From assembly GCF_025399895.1 (NCBI RefSeq), contig NZ_JAODUA010000018.1:1-64000 (forward strand): a stretch of DNA of 64,000 bases, written 5' to 3'. Under the pieces are notes generated by a model that saw only the letters and a program-made list of their open reading frames with translations, made no database searches and was not told where the DNA came from. Positions 16,445 to 25,560 of this stretch are shown piece after piece. Each line of letters starts with the position of its first letter. The stretch's first letter is position 1. Source of the DNA: Streptomyces sp. ASQP_92. GTDB lineage: Bacteria; Actinomycetota; Actinomycetes; Streptomycetales; Streptomycetaceae. Both the position numbers and the translations under genes were made by a program.

Positions 16445-19264
16445 TCAGCCCAGTCGGGTGAGCTTGTCGCCCGTGCCCGGCTCGGCGAGCGCCTTCTTCA
16501 GCTCGACCGGCGCGCTGAGCCTGCCGTTGCCGGAGCCGATGGACAGTTCGCCCACCACCTCGCCGGCCTTCGCCGCGTGCGGGACGGGCTTGCCGCCCGC
16601 GCCGCCCAGCGTGATGTCGACCTTCAGGCCCGGCCAGCCGACCGCCTTGAGGTCCTTGGCGGCGACGAGCGGGGTCTTGCCGCCGAGCCCGTCGTCCACG
16701 TACCCGACGACGTCACCCTTCTTGACGACCGTCGCCGAGGTGACGGCCTTCTGCACGGCCTGGATCAGCGTGTAGCTGTTGTTGATCGCGGACTTCAGCT
16801 TGTTGTCGAGCGTGGTGCCGGTGCGCTGGCCCATGACGATGCCGTAGATCCGCTGGTTCTTGCCGTCGACGACCGTGTCGGCCGCCCACAGCAGGTTGCC
16901 GCCGGCCGGCGTCGATGAGCCGGTCTTGATGCCGCTCACACCGGGCTTGAGCAGGATCGTGTTGTTGTTGTAGATCATCGTGTCGATGCCCGGGATCTTG
17001 ATCTGGGGCGTGTTGACGATCCCGCGGAACACGTCGTTCTGCATGACGGCCTGCGCCAGCTTGAGCTGGTCGGTCGGCGTGGAGACCGTGGTCTCCTTCA
17101 GGCCGCTCGGGTCGGTGTAGGTGGTGCTGGTCATGCCGAGCGCCTTGGCGGCGTCGTTCATCTTCGCGATGAACGCCTCCTCGGACCCGGCGTCCCAACG
17201 GGCCAGCAGGCGGGCCGCGTTGTTGCCGGACGGGATCATCAGCAGTTCGAGCATCTGCTTCTCGGTGAACTGCTGGTCCTTGCGGATCGGCGCCGTCGAC
17301 TCGTCGGGCTTCTTCGCGTCGTCCTCGGCCTGCTGGTCGACCGTGATCTTCTCGCCCTCCTGCTTCCCGCTGATCGGGTGGCCCTTGAGGATCACGTACG
17401 CCGTCATCGTCTTGGCCACGCTCGCCAGCGGCGCGGGCTTCTGCTCCCCGTGCGTGCCGAGGCTGCCCACGCCGTCCACGGAGACCGCCGACTGCCCCTC
17501 GGAGGGCCACGGCAGATCGAGCGCGCTGCCGTCGAAGGTGTACGTCGCCGACGAAGTGAGGGCGAGCTTCGGATCGGGAAGCGGACGCATCAGCTGTACG
17601 ACCGCGAACACGATGATGAGCAGCAGGACCAGCGGGGTCCAGATCTTGAAGCGCCGCACGGTGGAGCGGACCGCGGTCTGCGCCGGGGGCGGAGTGTTCG
17701 TCAGCTCGGCCAGCAGATCGAGCGGCGGCTTCGGCGGCAGCGGCTGCTGCCGGGTCCGCTCGGCGCGCTCGGGAACGGGCGGGGTGGGGCCGGCGGGGCC
17801 CGCCGGTGCGGCCGGAGGCGGGGTCACCTTGGGACCCTCGGGCCGTCTGACGGAGGCGTCGGAGCGGGCGCCGCCCCGCGTACCGGCGTCGTCGGACCGC
17901 AGGGGCACGAACTGGCTGACCCGCTCACCCGCGGACTCCCGCTGAGGCGCGGGCAGCTTGAGCATCGCGGTCGGCTGGTCGACGGGCGCCTTGGCGGCGG
18001 GCGCCTTGGCGGCGGGCGGGGGCGGAGTGACGGCCGGCTGCCCCTCGGCGGGCGCCTTGGCGGCCCGGGTCTCGTCGGCGGTCGGAGGCTTGACCGCCTT
18101 GAACACGGCGGTGGGCTGGTCAACCCCCGGGCCGCGGTCCGGAGTTCGGGAAGGCGAGGACTTGGGCTGGTCGGAGGGGGTGGGCGCCGGGTCGACGGGC
18201 GCGGGCTTCGCGTCCGTGGGGGTCGGCTGGGCGGCGCCTGCCGAGGTCGGCTTGGCGCCTGCCGGGGTCGCCTCCCCGGTGTCTGCCGAGGAAGGCTTGG
18301 CGTCGGCCCGGGTCGGCTGGGCGGCGCCTGCTGAGGTCGGCTTGGCGCCTGCCGGGTTCGCCTCCCCGGCGTCCGCCGAGGAGAGCTTGGCGACAGCCCG
18401 GGTCGGCTCCCCAGCACCTGCCGAGGTCGGCTCGGCCCCTGCCGGGGTCGACTTCCCGGAACCTGCCGCGGTGGCGTTCGTGTCGGCCCGGGTGGGCTTC
18501 GCGTCTGCCGGGGTCGCGTCACCGGCCGACTTCGAGGGGGTGGCCGTTCGCTTCTCAACCGCGTCCGACCCCGCGTCGTCGGACGCCGATCCCGCATCAG
18601 CGGTCGTCGCCTTCGCGCTCGGGAGGCCCGAATTTGCATGTGCGGACGGGGAGTTGGCGGCAACGGGCGACGTGGCACTGTCGGAACCGGTCGGCTTCAG
18701 GTCCGCCCCCGCGGAAGCGGATTCCGCGTCCACCGCGCCCGCATCCGGCCCGTCGGAGGCAGGCTTCGCACCCGACGCGTTGCCGGGCTCGGCAGCCTTC
18801 GTGGGCGCGGCCCCATCACCCTCAGGGGCGTCCTCCTGGTCGACCCACGCCGCGACCGCCGCGCGGAGCCGGGAGTCGCCGTCCTCCGGGCGGGGCGCGC
18901 GGAACACCGCGGTCGCCTGGTCCACGGGACCCGCCGCCGAGCCACCCGTGGCCCCGCCGTCCGAACCCGCAGCCGCGCCATCCGTACCGGACCCGGAACC
19001 CGAGCCATCCGTACCGGCGGAACCGGACGCGGAACCGGACCCGGACCCGGAACGCGAATCCTCGCCGGAACCGTTCGCCGCCCGCCGGTCGTCCACACCC
19101 TCGCGGGAGGGGGACGGCCCGCGGGAGACCGCCAGGCGCGGGTCGCGTTCGCTTGTAGTCGTCTCCCCCGACGACTGCTTCTGCTCCGACTTGTCGGGGG
19201 ACTCGCCCGCCACCGATGCCTCCTCCAGACGCCGGGTGGCGTCATCCGAAACTGTCCGAACCAT
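16445..19264 (-). CDS. D-alanyl-D-alanine carboxypeptidase (PBP5-like) with a ~540-residue disordered cytoplasmic tail
   Basis: The 939-residue protein ends in a class A low-molecular-weight PBP domain. SVAK (SxxK, near 613), SGN (near 677) and KTGS (near 780) are the active-site motifs that trim the terminal D-Ala of peptidoglycan stem peptides. One membrane helix (WTPLVLLLIIVFAVVQLM, about 540-557) precedes it, so the domain is outside and the first ~535 residues inside the cell. That tail is Ala/Pro/Thr/Ser/Asp-rich. It contains three 30-residue tandem repeats (PAGAKPTSAGAAQPTRADAK type, DNA about 18230-18480) and three copies of a short motif VDQ-A/P-TA-V/M (VDQATAVFR, VDQPTAVFK, VDQPTAMLK). 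The tail could be a Ser/Thr-kinase or FHA docking region; this is inference. The ATG at 19264 opens the tail. Confidence 0.88.
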   Translation of the reverse strand: MVRTVSDDATRRLEEASVAGESPDKSEQKQSSGETTTSERDPRLAVSRGPSPSREGVDDRRAANGSGEDSRSGSGSGSASGSAGTDGSGSGSGTDGAAAGSDGGATGGSAAGPVDQATAVFRAPRPEDGDSRLRAAVAAWVDQEDAPEGDGAAPTKAAEPGNASGAKPASDGPDAGAVDAESASAGADLKPTGSDSATSPVAANSPSAHANSGLPSAKATTADAGSASDDAGSDAVEKRTATPSKSAGDATPADAKPTRADTNATAAGSGKSTPAGAEPTSAGAGEPTRAVAKLSSADAGEANPAGAKPTSAGAAQPTRADAKPSSADTGEATPAGAKPTSAGAAQPTPTDAKPAPVDPAPTPSDQPKSSPSRTPDRGPGVDQPTAVFKAVKPPTADETRAAKAPAEGQPAVTPPPPAAKAPAAKAPVDQPTAMLKLPAPQRESAGERVSQFVPLRSDDAGTRGGARSDASVRRPEGPKVTPPPAAPAGPAGPTPPVPERAERTRQQPLPPKPPLDLLAELTNTPPPAQTAVRSTVRRFKIWTPLVLLLIIVFAVVQLMRPLPDPKLALTSSATYTFDGSALDLPWPSEGQSAVSVDGVGSLGTHGEQKPAPLASVAKTMTAYVILKGHPISGKQEGEKITVDQQAEDDAKKPDESTAPIRKDQQFTEKQMLELLMIPSGNNAARLLARWDAGSEEAFIAKMNDAAKALGMTSTTYTDPSGLKETTVSTPTDQLKLAQAVMQNDVFRGIVNTPQIKIPGIDTMIYNNNTILLKPGVSGIKTGSSTPAGGNLLWAADTVVDGKNQRIYGIVMGQRTGTTLDNKLKSAINNSYTLIQAVQKAVTSATVVKKGDVVGYVDDGLGGKTPLVAAKDLKAVGWPGLKVDITLGGAGGKPVPHAAKAGEVVGELSIGSGNGRLSAPVELKKALAEPGTGDKLTRLG

Positions 19265-19409
19265 GTACCAGTGTCCCGTGTGCCGGGTAGGACCCCCTGG
19301 CTAGACGAGAACGACATACCTGTCGGTTCCCGTACGAACCGCCCAGGCGCTCTCGACAGATGAATGTGAGAGGGGTCACCCTGTCATTCATCCACGCGGG
19401 GAGGCATGG

Positions 19410-20159
19410 ATGGGCAGGAGCCGCAGAACTATTCCGGAAGAGCTGTTGCTGCTCGCTCTGGACCCGGCCACGGGTACCACAGCGCAGCCGCAGTCGCTCG
19501 ACCTCGGCCTCGCCGGAGCTCAGCTAGTGGAGCTGGCTCTGGCAGGACGGATAGCCCCAGACGGGGATCGTATCGCCGTGGTGATGGCACGGCCGACAGG
19601 AGATCCGACACTGGACTCCGCACTGGAACTGCTGCGCAGGCGCGGCAGCCCGGTACGGGCGGTCCACTGGATCGGCGGGCCCCGCCTCGGGCTCCGCCAG
19701 ATTTACCTCGCGCACCTGGAGCGGTGCGGCATGGTTCATGCCGTGGCCGGCCAGATGTGCGGGGTGCTGCCGACGACTCGCTACCAAGCGACGGAGACAG
19801 CGATCAGCCGGGACATCAGGGCCCGGCTGGACAGTGCGATCCGCACCGGCGTACCGCCGGACCCGCGGACCGCGGCGCTCGCCGCGCTGGCCCACGCAGT
19901 CGGGCTCGGCAAGCACCTGTACCCCGGCAACGAGGGGCGGTCATCGCGCTCCCGTCTCAGGGACCTGATCAGGCACGACCCCATGGGCGGTCTCGTCGCG
20001 CACGCCGTGATGGACGTCCAGAACGGTGTGGCCGCTCAGCCACGCCGCAACGGCCAGAGCAGCACCGCGCCGGACAACGGGAGCCGCCACGCGGCGGCGG
20101 CCGGCGTTCCGATGCAGTCCCATCACGGGGCGCTGGCCAGGGCCGTGGTGCACCACTGA
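19410..20159 (+). CDS. GPP34 (GOLPH3/Vps74-like) family protein
   Basis: A 249-residue soluble protein. The opening TIPEELLLLALDPATG and the following LDLGLAGAQLVELALAGRI are the hallmark of bacterial GPP34 proteins, relatives of the eukaryotic Golgi phosphoprotein that binds PI4P. SALELLRRRGSPVRAVHWIGG and ALAALAHAVGLGKHL continue the domain. The last ~35 residues are low-complexity. The bacterial function is unknown; membrane or lipid association is plausible from the family. The ATG at 19410 has GGGAGG 6 nt upstream. It is divergent from the carboxypeptidase gene (145-bp gap) and ends before a strong hairpin. Confidence 0.85.
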   Translation: MGRSRRTIPEELLLLALDPATGTTAQPQSLDLGLAGAQLVELALAGRIAPDGDRIAVVMARPTGDPTLDSALELLRRRGSPVRAVHWIGGPRLGLRQIYLAHLERCGMVHAVAGQMCGVLPTTRYQATETAISRDIRARLDSAIRTGVPPDPRTAALAALAHAVGLGKHLYPGNEGRSSRSRLRDLIRHDPMGGLVAHAVMDVQNGVAAQPRRNGQSSTAPDNGSRHAAAAGVPMQSHHGALARAVVHH

Positions 20160-20235
20160 GGGACCCCGCACCACCAATCGCACCACCCGCCGCACCGACG
20201 TCCCCAATCGACCCGGTCCGGGAGCCGCACCCAGT

Positions 20236-20267
20236 ACGCGCGGGGCTGTCACGGCAGCCCCGCGCGT
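20236..20267 (+). terminator. Perfect 13-bp hairpin terminator
   Basis: Positions 20236-20248 pair without mismatch with 20255-20267 around a 6-nt loop (TCACGG). It lies 76 bp after the GPP34 stop and about 105 bp before the XRE-regulator start, insulating the two genes. Confidence 0.8.
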
Positions 20268-20372
20268 TCGCGTTGTCGCTGTGTGTGGCCGTTTTCCAGC
20301 GCGCGCCGGGATGTTGGTGGCAGTCTGCTGAGCAGACGAACAGAAGAGCCGTGAGCCGGAGGTGCGTTACCC

Positions 20373-21242
20373 GTGGCGTCCAATGTCAATCCCACCGTAA
20401 GGCGGCGCCGACTGGGCCAGGAGCTGCGCAGACTCCGTGAGCTGAAGGGCATGACGGCCGAAGAGGTCGCCGAGCGCCTGCTGGTGTCCCAGTCGAAGAT
20501 CAGTCGCCTGGAGAACGGCCGCCGTTCCATCAGCCAGCGCGATGTGCGCGACCTGTGCGGGGTGTACGAGGTCGAGGACCACCGCATCGTCGATTCGCTG
20601 ATGCAGATGGCCAAGGACTCCCGCCAGCAGGGCTGGTGGCACGCCTTCGGCGACATCCCGTACAGCGTCTACATCGGTCTGGAGACGGACGCGGCCAGCC
20701 TGCGCGTCTACGATCCCCAGGTCGTTCCCGGGCTGCTCCAGACCCCGCAGTACGCGGAGGCCCTGATCGCGGGGGCGCTCCCGGAGACCGCCCCGACCGA
20801 TGTCGAGAAACGGGTGAACGTCCGGCTGCGACGGCAGGAGCGGGTACGGGCGCTGGAGAACCCCCTGCGCCTTTGGGTGGTCATCGACGAGGCGGCGCTG
20901 CGTCGCAGGGTCGGCGACAAGCAGCTCATGATCGACCAGCTGGAATTCCTCATCGAGCAGTCCCAGCTTCCCCATGTCACCGTGCAGGTACTGCCGTTCA
21001 GCATGGGCGCCCATCCGGGAATCAACGGCCAGTACGCGATTCTGGAATTCCCGGACGCCTCGGACTCCAGCGTCGTCTACATCGAGGGCGTCACCAGCGA
21101 TCTGTACCTGGAAAAGGCGAATGATGTCCAGAAATACAGCGTGATGTACGAGCATTTGCGGGCGCAGGCCCTGAATGTGGACCAGACCCGGGAATTCATT
21201 ACCGCGATCGCGAAGGACTACGCCCGTGGCACGGCCGGCTGA
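20373..21242 (+). CDS. XRE-family regulator with C-terminal DUF5753 (WhiJ-like)
   Basis: The 289-residue protein begins with a Cro/CI-type helix-turn-helix (LRELKGMTAEEVAERLLVSQ, SKISRLENGRRSI; about residues 20-55). The DUF5753 domain follows, with its signature seen as PGLLQTPQYAEAL and VQVLPFSMGAHPG. Streptomyces encode dozens of such proteins paired with a small DUF397 protein; whiJ is the studied example, affecting development. The next gene is its DUF397 partner, 174 bp downstream. The GTG at 20373 follows GGAGGTG at about 8 nt. Confidence 0.9.
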   Translation: MASNVNPTVRRRRLGQELRRLRELKGMTAEEVAERLLVSQSKISRLENGRRSISQRDVRDLCGVYEVEDHRIVDSLMQMAKDSRQQGWWHAFGDIPYSVYIGLETDAASLRVYDPQVVPGLLQTPQYAEALIAGALPETAPTDVEKRVNVRLRRQERVRALENPLRLWVVIDEAALRRRVGDKQLMIDQLEFLIEQSQLPHVTVQVLPFSMGAHPGINGQYAILEFPDASDSSVVYIEGVTSDLYLEKANDVQKYSVMYEHLRAQALNVDQTREFITAIAKDYARGTAG

Positions 21243-21416
21243 TCGCTGAAGCGCGGCACCGTACACCCCGCGCATCCTCCGATGGAAGACCCGGCCGGAA
21301 TATGCCATCCGGTCGAGTGAATGGCCCCCGCGCATCCCGGAACCTGCGAGTAGCGTCGATCACGCCAACGAAGAACGTTGGCCGAGAACGACCAACTGGC
21401 AGGAACGGAAACGAAC

Positions 21417-21620
21417 ATGGCCATTCTTCAGGGCGCCACGGACACGTGGACCAAGTCTTCGTACTCCACCGGAAACGGCGCATGTGTCGAAGTCAAGTCC
21501 CCCGAGATGCACGCCATCGCCGTGCGGGACTCGAAAGTCACCGCCGGCCCCTCGATCTCCTTCGCCCCCGGCGCGTGGAACGCGTTCGTGGCCGAGGTGA
21601 CCCGGGATTCCCTCAGCTGA
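21417..21620 (+). CDS. DUF397 small protein, partner of the XRE regulator
   Basis: A 67-residue DUF397 protein. WTKSSYSTGNGACVEV and VAVRDSK-like IAVRDSKV are the family signatures, followed by the usual F-P-G-W-x-F-V block (FAPGAWNAFVAEV). DUF397 proteins are encoded beside XRE/DUF5753 regulators and are thought to bind and modulate them. The ATG at 21417 gives the normal length. A TTG 39 bp upstream would add 13 residues with no family support. Confidence 0.9.
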   Translation: MAILQGATDTWTKSSYSTGNGACVEVKSPEMHAIAVRDSKVTAGPSISFAPGAWNAFVAEVTRDSLS

Positions 21621-21756
21621 CCACCGCAAGCAGCCCTCGTGATATCCGCGTTACCGACATGAGCCCTCTCGACTGGTCCGCCGTCCCGGCCGAGGGGGCT
21701 CGGCCATGTCCGCGTCGCGCGGCCCTCCGCCGGGTCCGAGCCTCGCGCCCCTCCCG

Positions 21757-22596
21757 CTAGCGGAGTTCGTCCACGTAGCGGTCGGTGCCGGGCACGGTGG
21801 GGATGAACGGGGCCACCAACTCGACCCGACCCAGGCCGGTTTCGCCCACCATCGCGTCCAGTCCGGTGAAGCGGTCCGCCCAGACCTCCCTCGGGTCCCG
21901 CTCCAGGAACCACAGCAGTGTGAGCCGGGTGCCGACGCCCTCGACCTGCTTCACATACGTCATGCGGTCGCCCGGCAGCGGTGTCGGTGCGAAGACCGTC
22001 ACCATCGCGGCGGGCCCGCCGGCCAGGCGCTCCGGCAGATGGCGCGAGCGCAGCCACTCCAGCAACTCGGCCCGGACGTCCGGGCTTTCGGCGTCGACGA
22101 CCTCCAGGACGAGGCCCGCGTACGGGTGGTCGAGCGCGTGGTAGTCGCGCGGGCCCGCGGCGCCGTCCCGGTAGACGGTCGCCTCGTGGTCCTGGAACGC
22201 GGTGAAGACATGGGTGCGTTCCTGATGGACGCGGCCGTCGCGGTTGAGCCGCTTGTTGATGCCGACGGTCCACTTCATGTGCTCGTCGTAGCGGCCGTCG
22301 GTGATCCAGTACGTCGAGAGGTAGCAGCCCGCGCCGACCGGCTGGGCGATCGCGGACTTCTCCGGGTAGCGCAGCTCCTGGAGCTCGCGGGTGGCGACCC
22401 AGCGGCGGCCCGCGTACATCCAGGGCATGGCCATCGCGCCGGCGTAGTAGTGGTCGTCCTCGTACCAGCGGTTGTAGGCGTACTCATGGCCCGGGTGCGG
22501 CTCCACCATGGTGATCAGCGCGTGGCCGGGGCGCACCCCGTAGGGGCCCACCGACGCCAGTTCCGCGTACGCCTCGGGCCGCGTGTCCTCCGTCAT
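21757..22596 (-). CDS. Uncharacterised protein, EthD/Dabb-like (inferred), catabolic-regulon member
   Basis: I do not recognise this 279-residue family with confidence. PGHALITMVEPHPGHEYAYNRWYEDDHYY recalls the N-terminal strand-helix of EthD or other dimeric alpha/beta-barrel proteins (YNxWYxxxH). The second half has a similar strand/helix pattern (GLVLEVVDAESPDVRAELLEW, TRLTLLWFLERDP), so a two-repeat ferredoxin-like fold is likely. There is no signal peptide or membrane segment. It is divergent from an SDR gene and shares with it the palindrome at 22633-22649, placing it in the predicted catabolic regulon. It may handle an unstable intermediate; that is speculation. Confidence 0.6.
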   Translation of the reverse strand: MTEDTRPEAYAELASVGPYGVRPGHALITMVEPHPGHEYAYNRWYEDDHYYAGAMAMPWMYAGRRWVATRELQELRYPEKSAIAQPVGAGCYLSTYWITDGRYDEHMKWTVGINKRLNRDGRVHQERTHVFTAFQDHEATVYRDGAAGPRDYHALDHPYAGLVLEVVDAESPDVRAELLEWLRSRHLPERLAGGPAAMVTVFAPTPLPGDRMTYVKQVEGVGTRLTLLWFLERDPREVWADRFTGLDAMVGETGLGRVELVAPFIPTVPGTDRYVDELR

Positions 22597-22632
22597 GCCG
22601 CATCCCTTCCCTCCACCACTGGACGGACTTAC

Positions 22633-22649
22633 TCTGACGCCCCGTCAGA
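22633..22649. promoter_or_regulatory. Regulon palindrome site A (TCTGAC-N5-GTCAGA)
   Basis: Perfect 6-bp arms with spacer GCCCC. It lies between the divergent EthD-like gene (36 bp away) and SDR gene (28 bp away), so it could repress both promoters. The same arm sequence is repeated at 45338-45354. Confidence 0.7.
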
Positions 22650-22677
22650 AGATGTGCCAGAGCCGGGAGGCGACCGG

Positions 22678-23460
22678 ATGTTGCTGAGTGGGAAGACCGT
22701 GATCGTCTCCGGGGTGGGGGCCGGGCTCGGGCACCAGGTCGCGGCGGCCGTCGTGCGCGACGGGGGCAACGCGGTGCTCGGCGCGCGCACCGAGGCCGCC
22801 CTCGCGAAGACCGCGGCAGGCATCGACCCGGACGGCGCCCACACCGCGTACCTGTCGACCGACATCACCGACGAGTCCCGCTGCGAGGCGCTCGCGGCGC
22901 TCGCCGTGGAGCGGTTCGGGGCCATCGACGCCGTGGTCCATGTCGCCGCCTGGGACAGCTACTTCGGCGGGCTTCAGGACGCGGACTTCGCCACCTGGCA
23001 GCAGGTCATCGACGTGAACCTGCTGGGCACGCTGCGCATGACGCGGGCCTGCCTGCCCGCGCTCAAGGCGCACGGCGGCTCGGTCGTCGTCATCGGTACG
23101 CAGTCGGCGGTGGCGGCGCCCTCGCAGGTGTGGCAGGCGGCGTACGCGGCGTCCAAAGGTGCGCTGACCTCGGCGATGTACTCGTTGGCGCGCGAGCTCG
23201 GCCCCGACCGAATCCGGGTGAACACGGTGCTGCCGGGCTGGATGTGGGGGCCGCCCGTGCAGGCGTACGTCCAGTTCACCGCGCACACCGAGGGCGTGCC
23301 CGAGGAAGAGGTGCTCGGCCGGCTCACCGAACGGATGGCCCTGCCGGAGCTGGCCACCGACAGCGATGTGGCGGACGCGGTGGTCTTCCTCGCCTCGGAC
23401 CGGGCCCGCGCGATCACCGGCCAGTCGCTCCTGGTGAACGCCGGCGAGCTGATGCGGTGA
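22678..23460 (+). CDS. Short-chain dehydrogenase/reductase (SDR)
   Basis: A 260-residue classical SDR. The cofactor motif is SGVGAGLGHQVA (a GxxxGxG-type variant, residues 11-18). An NNAG-equivalent appears as HVAAWDS. The catalytic Ser lies in VIGTQSAVAA, and the YxxxK motif is YAASK. The C-terminal VNAGELM is usual. It should interconvert an alcohol and ketone with NAD(P)H. The HVAA replacement of NNAG is unusual but seen in some divergent SDRs. The ATG at 22678 has GGGAGG at 7 nt. It is predicted to be controlled by site A and to belong with the SDR, LLM and CoA-ligase genes sharing that palindrome. Confidence 0.88.
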   Translation: MLLSGKTVIVSGVGAGLGHQVAAAVVRDGGNAVLGARTEAALAKTAAGIDPDGAHTAYLSTDITDESRCEALAALAVERFGAIDAVVHVAAWDSYFGGLQDADFATWQQVIDVNLLGTLRMTRACLPALKAHGGSVVVIGTQSAVAAPSQVWQAAYAASKGALTSAMYSLARELGPDRIRVNTVLPGWMWGPPVQAYVQFTAHTEGVPEEEVLGRLTERMALPELATDSDVADAVVFLASDRARAITGQSLLVNAGELMR

Positions 23461-23897
23461 CGCGCTGAGCTTTGACATGGCAGTGCGGCGCGCCAGTGGT
23501 GAGGCGCGGCAACTGCCGTGTGAATGAAGGTGGTTGAGCCCTGCTTTCTCGGCCGCACGGGACCCGCATCCCGTGCGGTCGTTCGCGTCTGTAGGCGCTC
23601 CGGTGGACGGAGTCTGACGAAGTGCCCGCTCATCGTGTGGCCCCCGTCACGGGCACGACAACACCCCCAAGGGCAAAGCCGAAGCAAAATCGTTCGACTT
23701 TGTGATCCTGGTTCATATCCATGACCGTCGATTGTCTTGACCACCCCCTCCGCCAAGGGGTTCAATCCCGGAAGTCCCCGCTCCCGCACGGGGCGCCGCT
23801 GGGCCGGACGTGCTGACGAAGAGCATCCGCGTTCCACGACGTCGGTCCTCGACGTCTTTCAGTGACGTTCACAAGGCGGACCCCTTGGAGGGGGCAC
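23461..23897. other. Gene-free leader region of the symporter gene
   Basis: I see no gene here. It holds a perfect 10-bp hairpin (23553-23578) and, downstream, a possible promoter for the symporter: TTGACC at 23737-23742, an 18-bp spacer, TTCAAT at 23761-23766. It is AT-richer than its surroundings, as expected for a promoter. Confidence 0.5.
23553..23578 (+). terminator. Hairpin terminator after the SDR gene
   Basis: CCGCACGGGA (23553-23562) pairs perfectly with TCCCGTGCGG (23569-23578) around CCCGCA, 92 bp beyond the SDR stop. Confidence 0.65.
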
Positions 23898-25472
23898 ATG
23901 AACAGTCTCGACTGGGCCGTGCTCATCGGCTACTTCGGTGTGATGGTCGCGATCGGCATCTGGTCCCACAAGCGGGTCGACAATGTCTCCGACTTCTTCA
24001 CCGCCGGCGGCAAGATGCCGTGGTGGCTGTCCGGCATCTCGCACCACATGTCCGGCTACAGCGCGGTGATGTTCACCGGCTACGCGGGCATCGCCTACAA
24101 GTACGGGGTCACCTCCTTCGTGACCTGGTCCTTCCCCATCGCGGTCGGCATCGGCATCGGAGCCAAGCTCTTCGCGTCCCGGCTCAACCGGCTGCGCTCC
24201 AAGCTCCTCGTGGCTTCCCCGCTGGAGTACCTCAAGAACCGCTACAACGTCTCCACCCAGCAGGCCCTCGCCTGGTCCGGGCTCCTGCTGAAGATCGTCG
24301 ACGTGGGCGCCAAGTGGGCGGCCATCGCGACCCTGTTGTCCGTGTTCACCGGGATCACCCTCACCCAGGGCATCTTCATCACGGGCTGCATCACCGCCGT
24401 CTACTGCACGGTCGGCGGGCTGTGGGCGGACGCGCTGACCGAACTCGGCCAGTTCGTCATCCAGTTGTTCGCCGGGCTCGCGATGCTGATCGCCGTCATG
24501 GGCAAGCTGGACGGCTTCTCCACCCTGTGGACGGTGTGGGACAAGCTGCCCAGCGGCCACGCGGACGCCACGGCGGGTCCGTACACCGTCACCTTCCTGA
24601 TGGCGTTCCTGTTCATCAAGACCTTCGAGTACAACGGCGGCATGTGGAACCAGGCCCAGCGCTACATGGCCACCGACTCGGCGCGCTCGGCGACGCGTTC
24701 CGCGTGGCTCTCGGCGATCCTGTGGGCGGTCTGGCCGACCGTGCTCTTCTTCCCGATGTGGTGCGCGCCGCTGCTCGTGCACGCCAACAAGCCGGACGGG
24801 TCGGACAGTTACGCCCTGATGACCGAGACGCTGCTGCCGCACGGCATGCTCGGCCTGGTCGTCGTCGGGTTCTTCTCGCACACCATGGCCATGTGCTCCT
24901 CGGACGCCAACGCCATCTCAGCCGTCTTCACTCGCGACATCATGCCCGTCCTGTCGAAGTCGGCCCGCGGCTGGACCTCGCGCGCGGGGCTCGTCGCCGC
25001 GCGCCTGTCCACGCTGGTCTTCCTCGGCCTGTCGATGACGATCGCCACCCAGGTCAACTCGCCCGCGTTCAAGGACATCATCACCGTGGTGATCAAGTGG
25101 GTGGCCGGACTCATGGGCCCGATCGCGATCCCGTTCATGCTGGGCCTGCTCAGGACGTTCCGCAGGTCCGGCCCGACGGCGGCGCTCACGAGCTGGGCGG
25201 CCGGGCTGCTCGCGTTCTTCTTCGTCAACTACGACCTGGACGGCTCGCAGAAGACCGGCGTGGCCCTCCAGTGGCAGGTGTCGGTGCCGCTGGCGATCTC
25301 ACTCGTCCTCTACATCGTGATCGGACTGCTCAAGCCGGAGGACACCCCGGAGCGGGACGCGCTGCTGGCGCGCATCAACTCCGATGACGACGGCCCGGGT
25401 TCGGCTCACGCGGCGGCGCCCCTGCCGACCCAGGCCGGCGCCGGGGAGGCCACGGTGGTGACGGCGGAATGA
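23898..25472 (+). CDS. Sodium:solute symporter (SSS family)
   Basis: The 524-residue protein has about 13 membrane helices. The SSS layout is clear: VDNVSDFFTAGGKMPWWLSG after TM1, GYSAVMFTGYAGIAYKYG in TM2, YCTVGGLWADALTELGQF in the middle, and ending in an acidic cytoplasmic tail. It should take up a small organic solute (sugar, organic acid or osmolyte) with sodium. The substrate is not evident. The ATG at 23898 follows GGAGGGGG. A GTG 36 bp earlier lacks support. No catabolic partner is adjacent; the next genes are convergent. Confidence 0.88.
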   Translation: MNSLDWAVLIGYFGVMVAIGIWSHKRVDNVSDFFTAGGKMPWWLSGISHHMSGYSAVMFTGYAGIAYKYGVTSFVTWSFPIAVGIGIGAKLFASRLNRLRSKLLVASPLEYLKNRYNVSTQQALAWSGLLLKIVDVGAKWAAIATLLSVFTGITLTQGIFITGCITAVYCTVGGLWADALTELGQFVIQLFAGLAMLIAVMGKLDGFSTLWTVWDKLPSGHADATAGPYTVTFLMAFLFIKTFEYNGGMWNQAQRYMATDSARSATRSAWLSAILWAVWPTVLFFPMWCAPLLVHANKPDGSDSYALMTETLLPHGMLGLVVVGFFSHTMAMCSSDANAISAVFTRDIMPVLSKSARGWTSRAGLVAARLSTLVFLGLSMTIATQVNSPAFKDIITVVIKWVAGLMGPIAIPFMLGLLRTFRRSGPTAALTSWAAGLLAFFFVNYDLDGSQKTGVALQWQVSVPLAISLVLYIVIGLLKPEDTPERDALLARINSDDDGPGSAHAAAPLPTQAGAGEATVVTAE

Positions 25473-25523
25473 TCTTCGGCGGTACGGGCCCGGCGGGTGG
25501 GCGGGGCCGTGCGGCGAATGGGT

Positions 25524-25544
25524 CGCGGCCGGGGACCGGCCGCG
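25524..25544. terminator. Bidirectional terminator between convergent genes
   Basis: CGCGGCCGG (25524-25532) pairs perfectly with CCGGCCGCG (25536-25544) across a GGA loop. An outer pairing, CCGTGCG (25507-25513) with CGCACGG (25547-25553), extends it. It sits between the convergent symporter and secreted-protein genes. Confidence 0.75.
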
Positions 25545-25560
25545 CCCGCACGGGGCGGGG

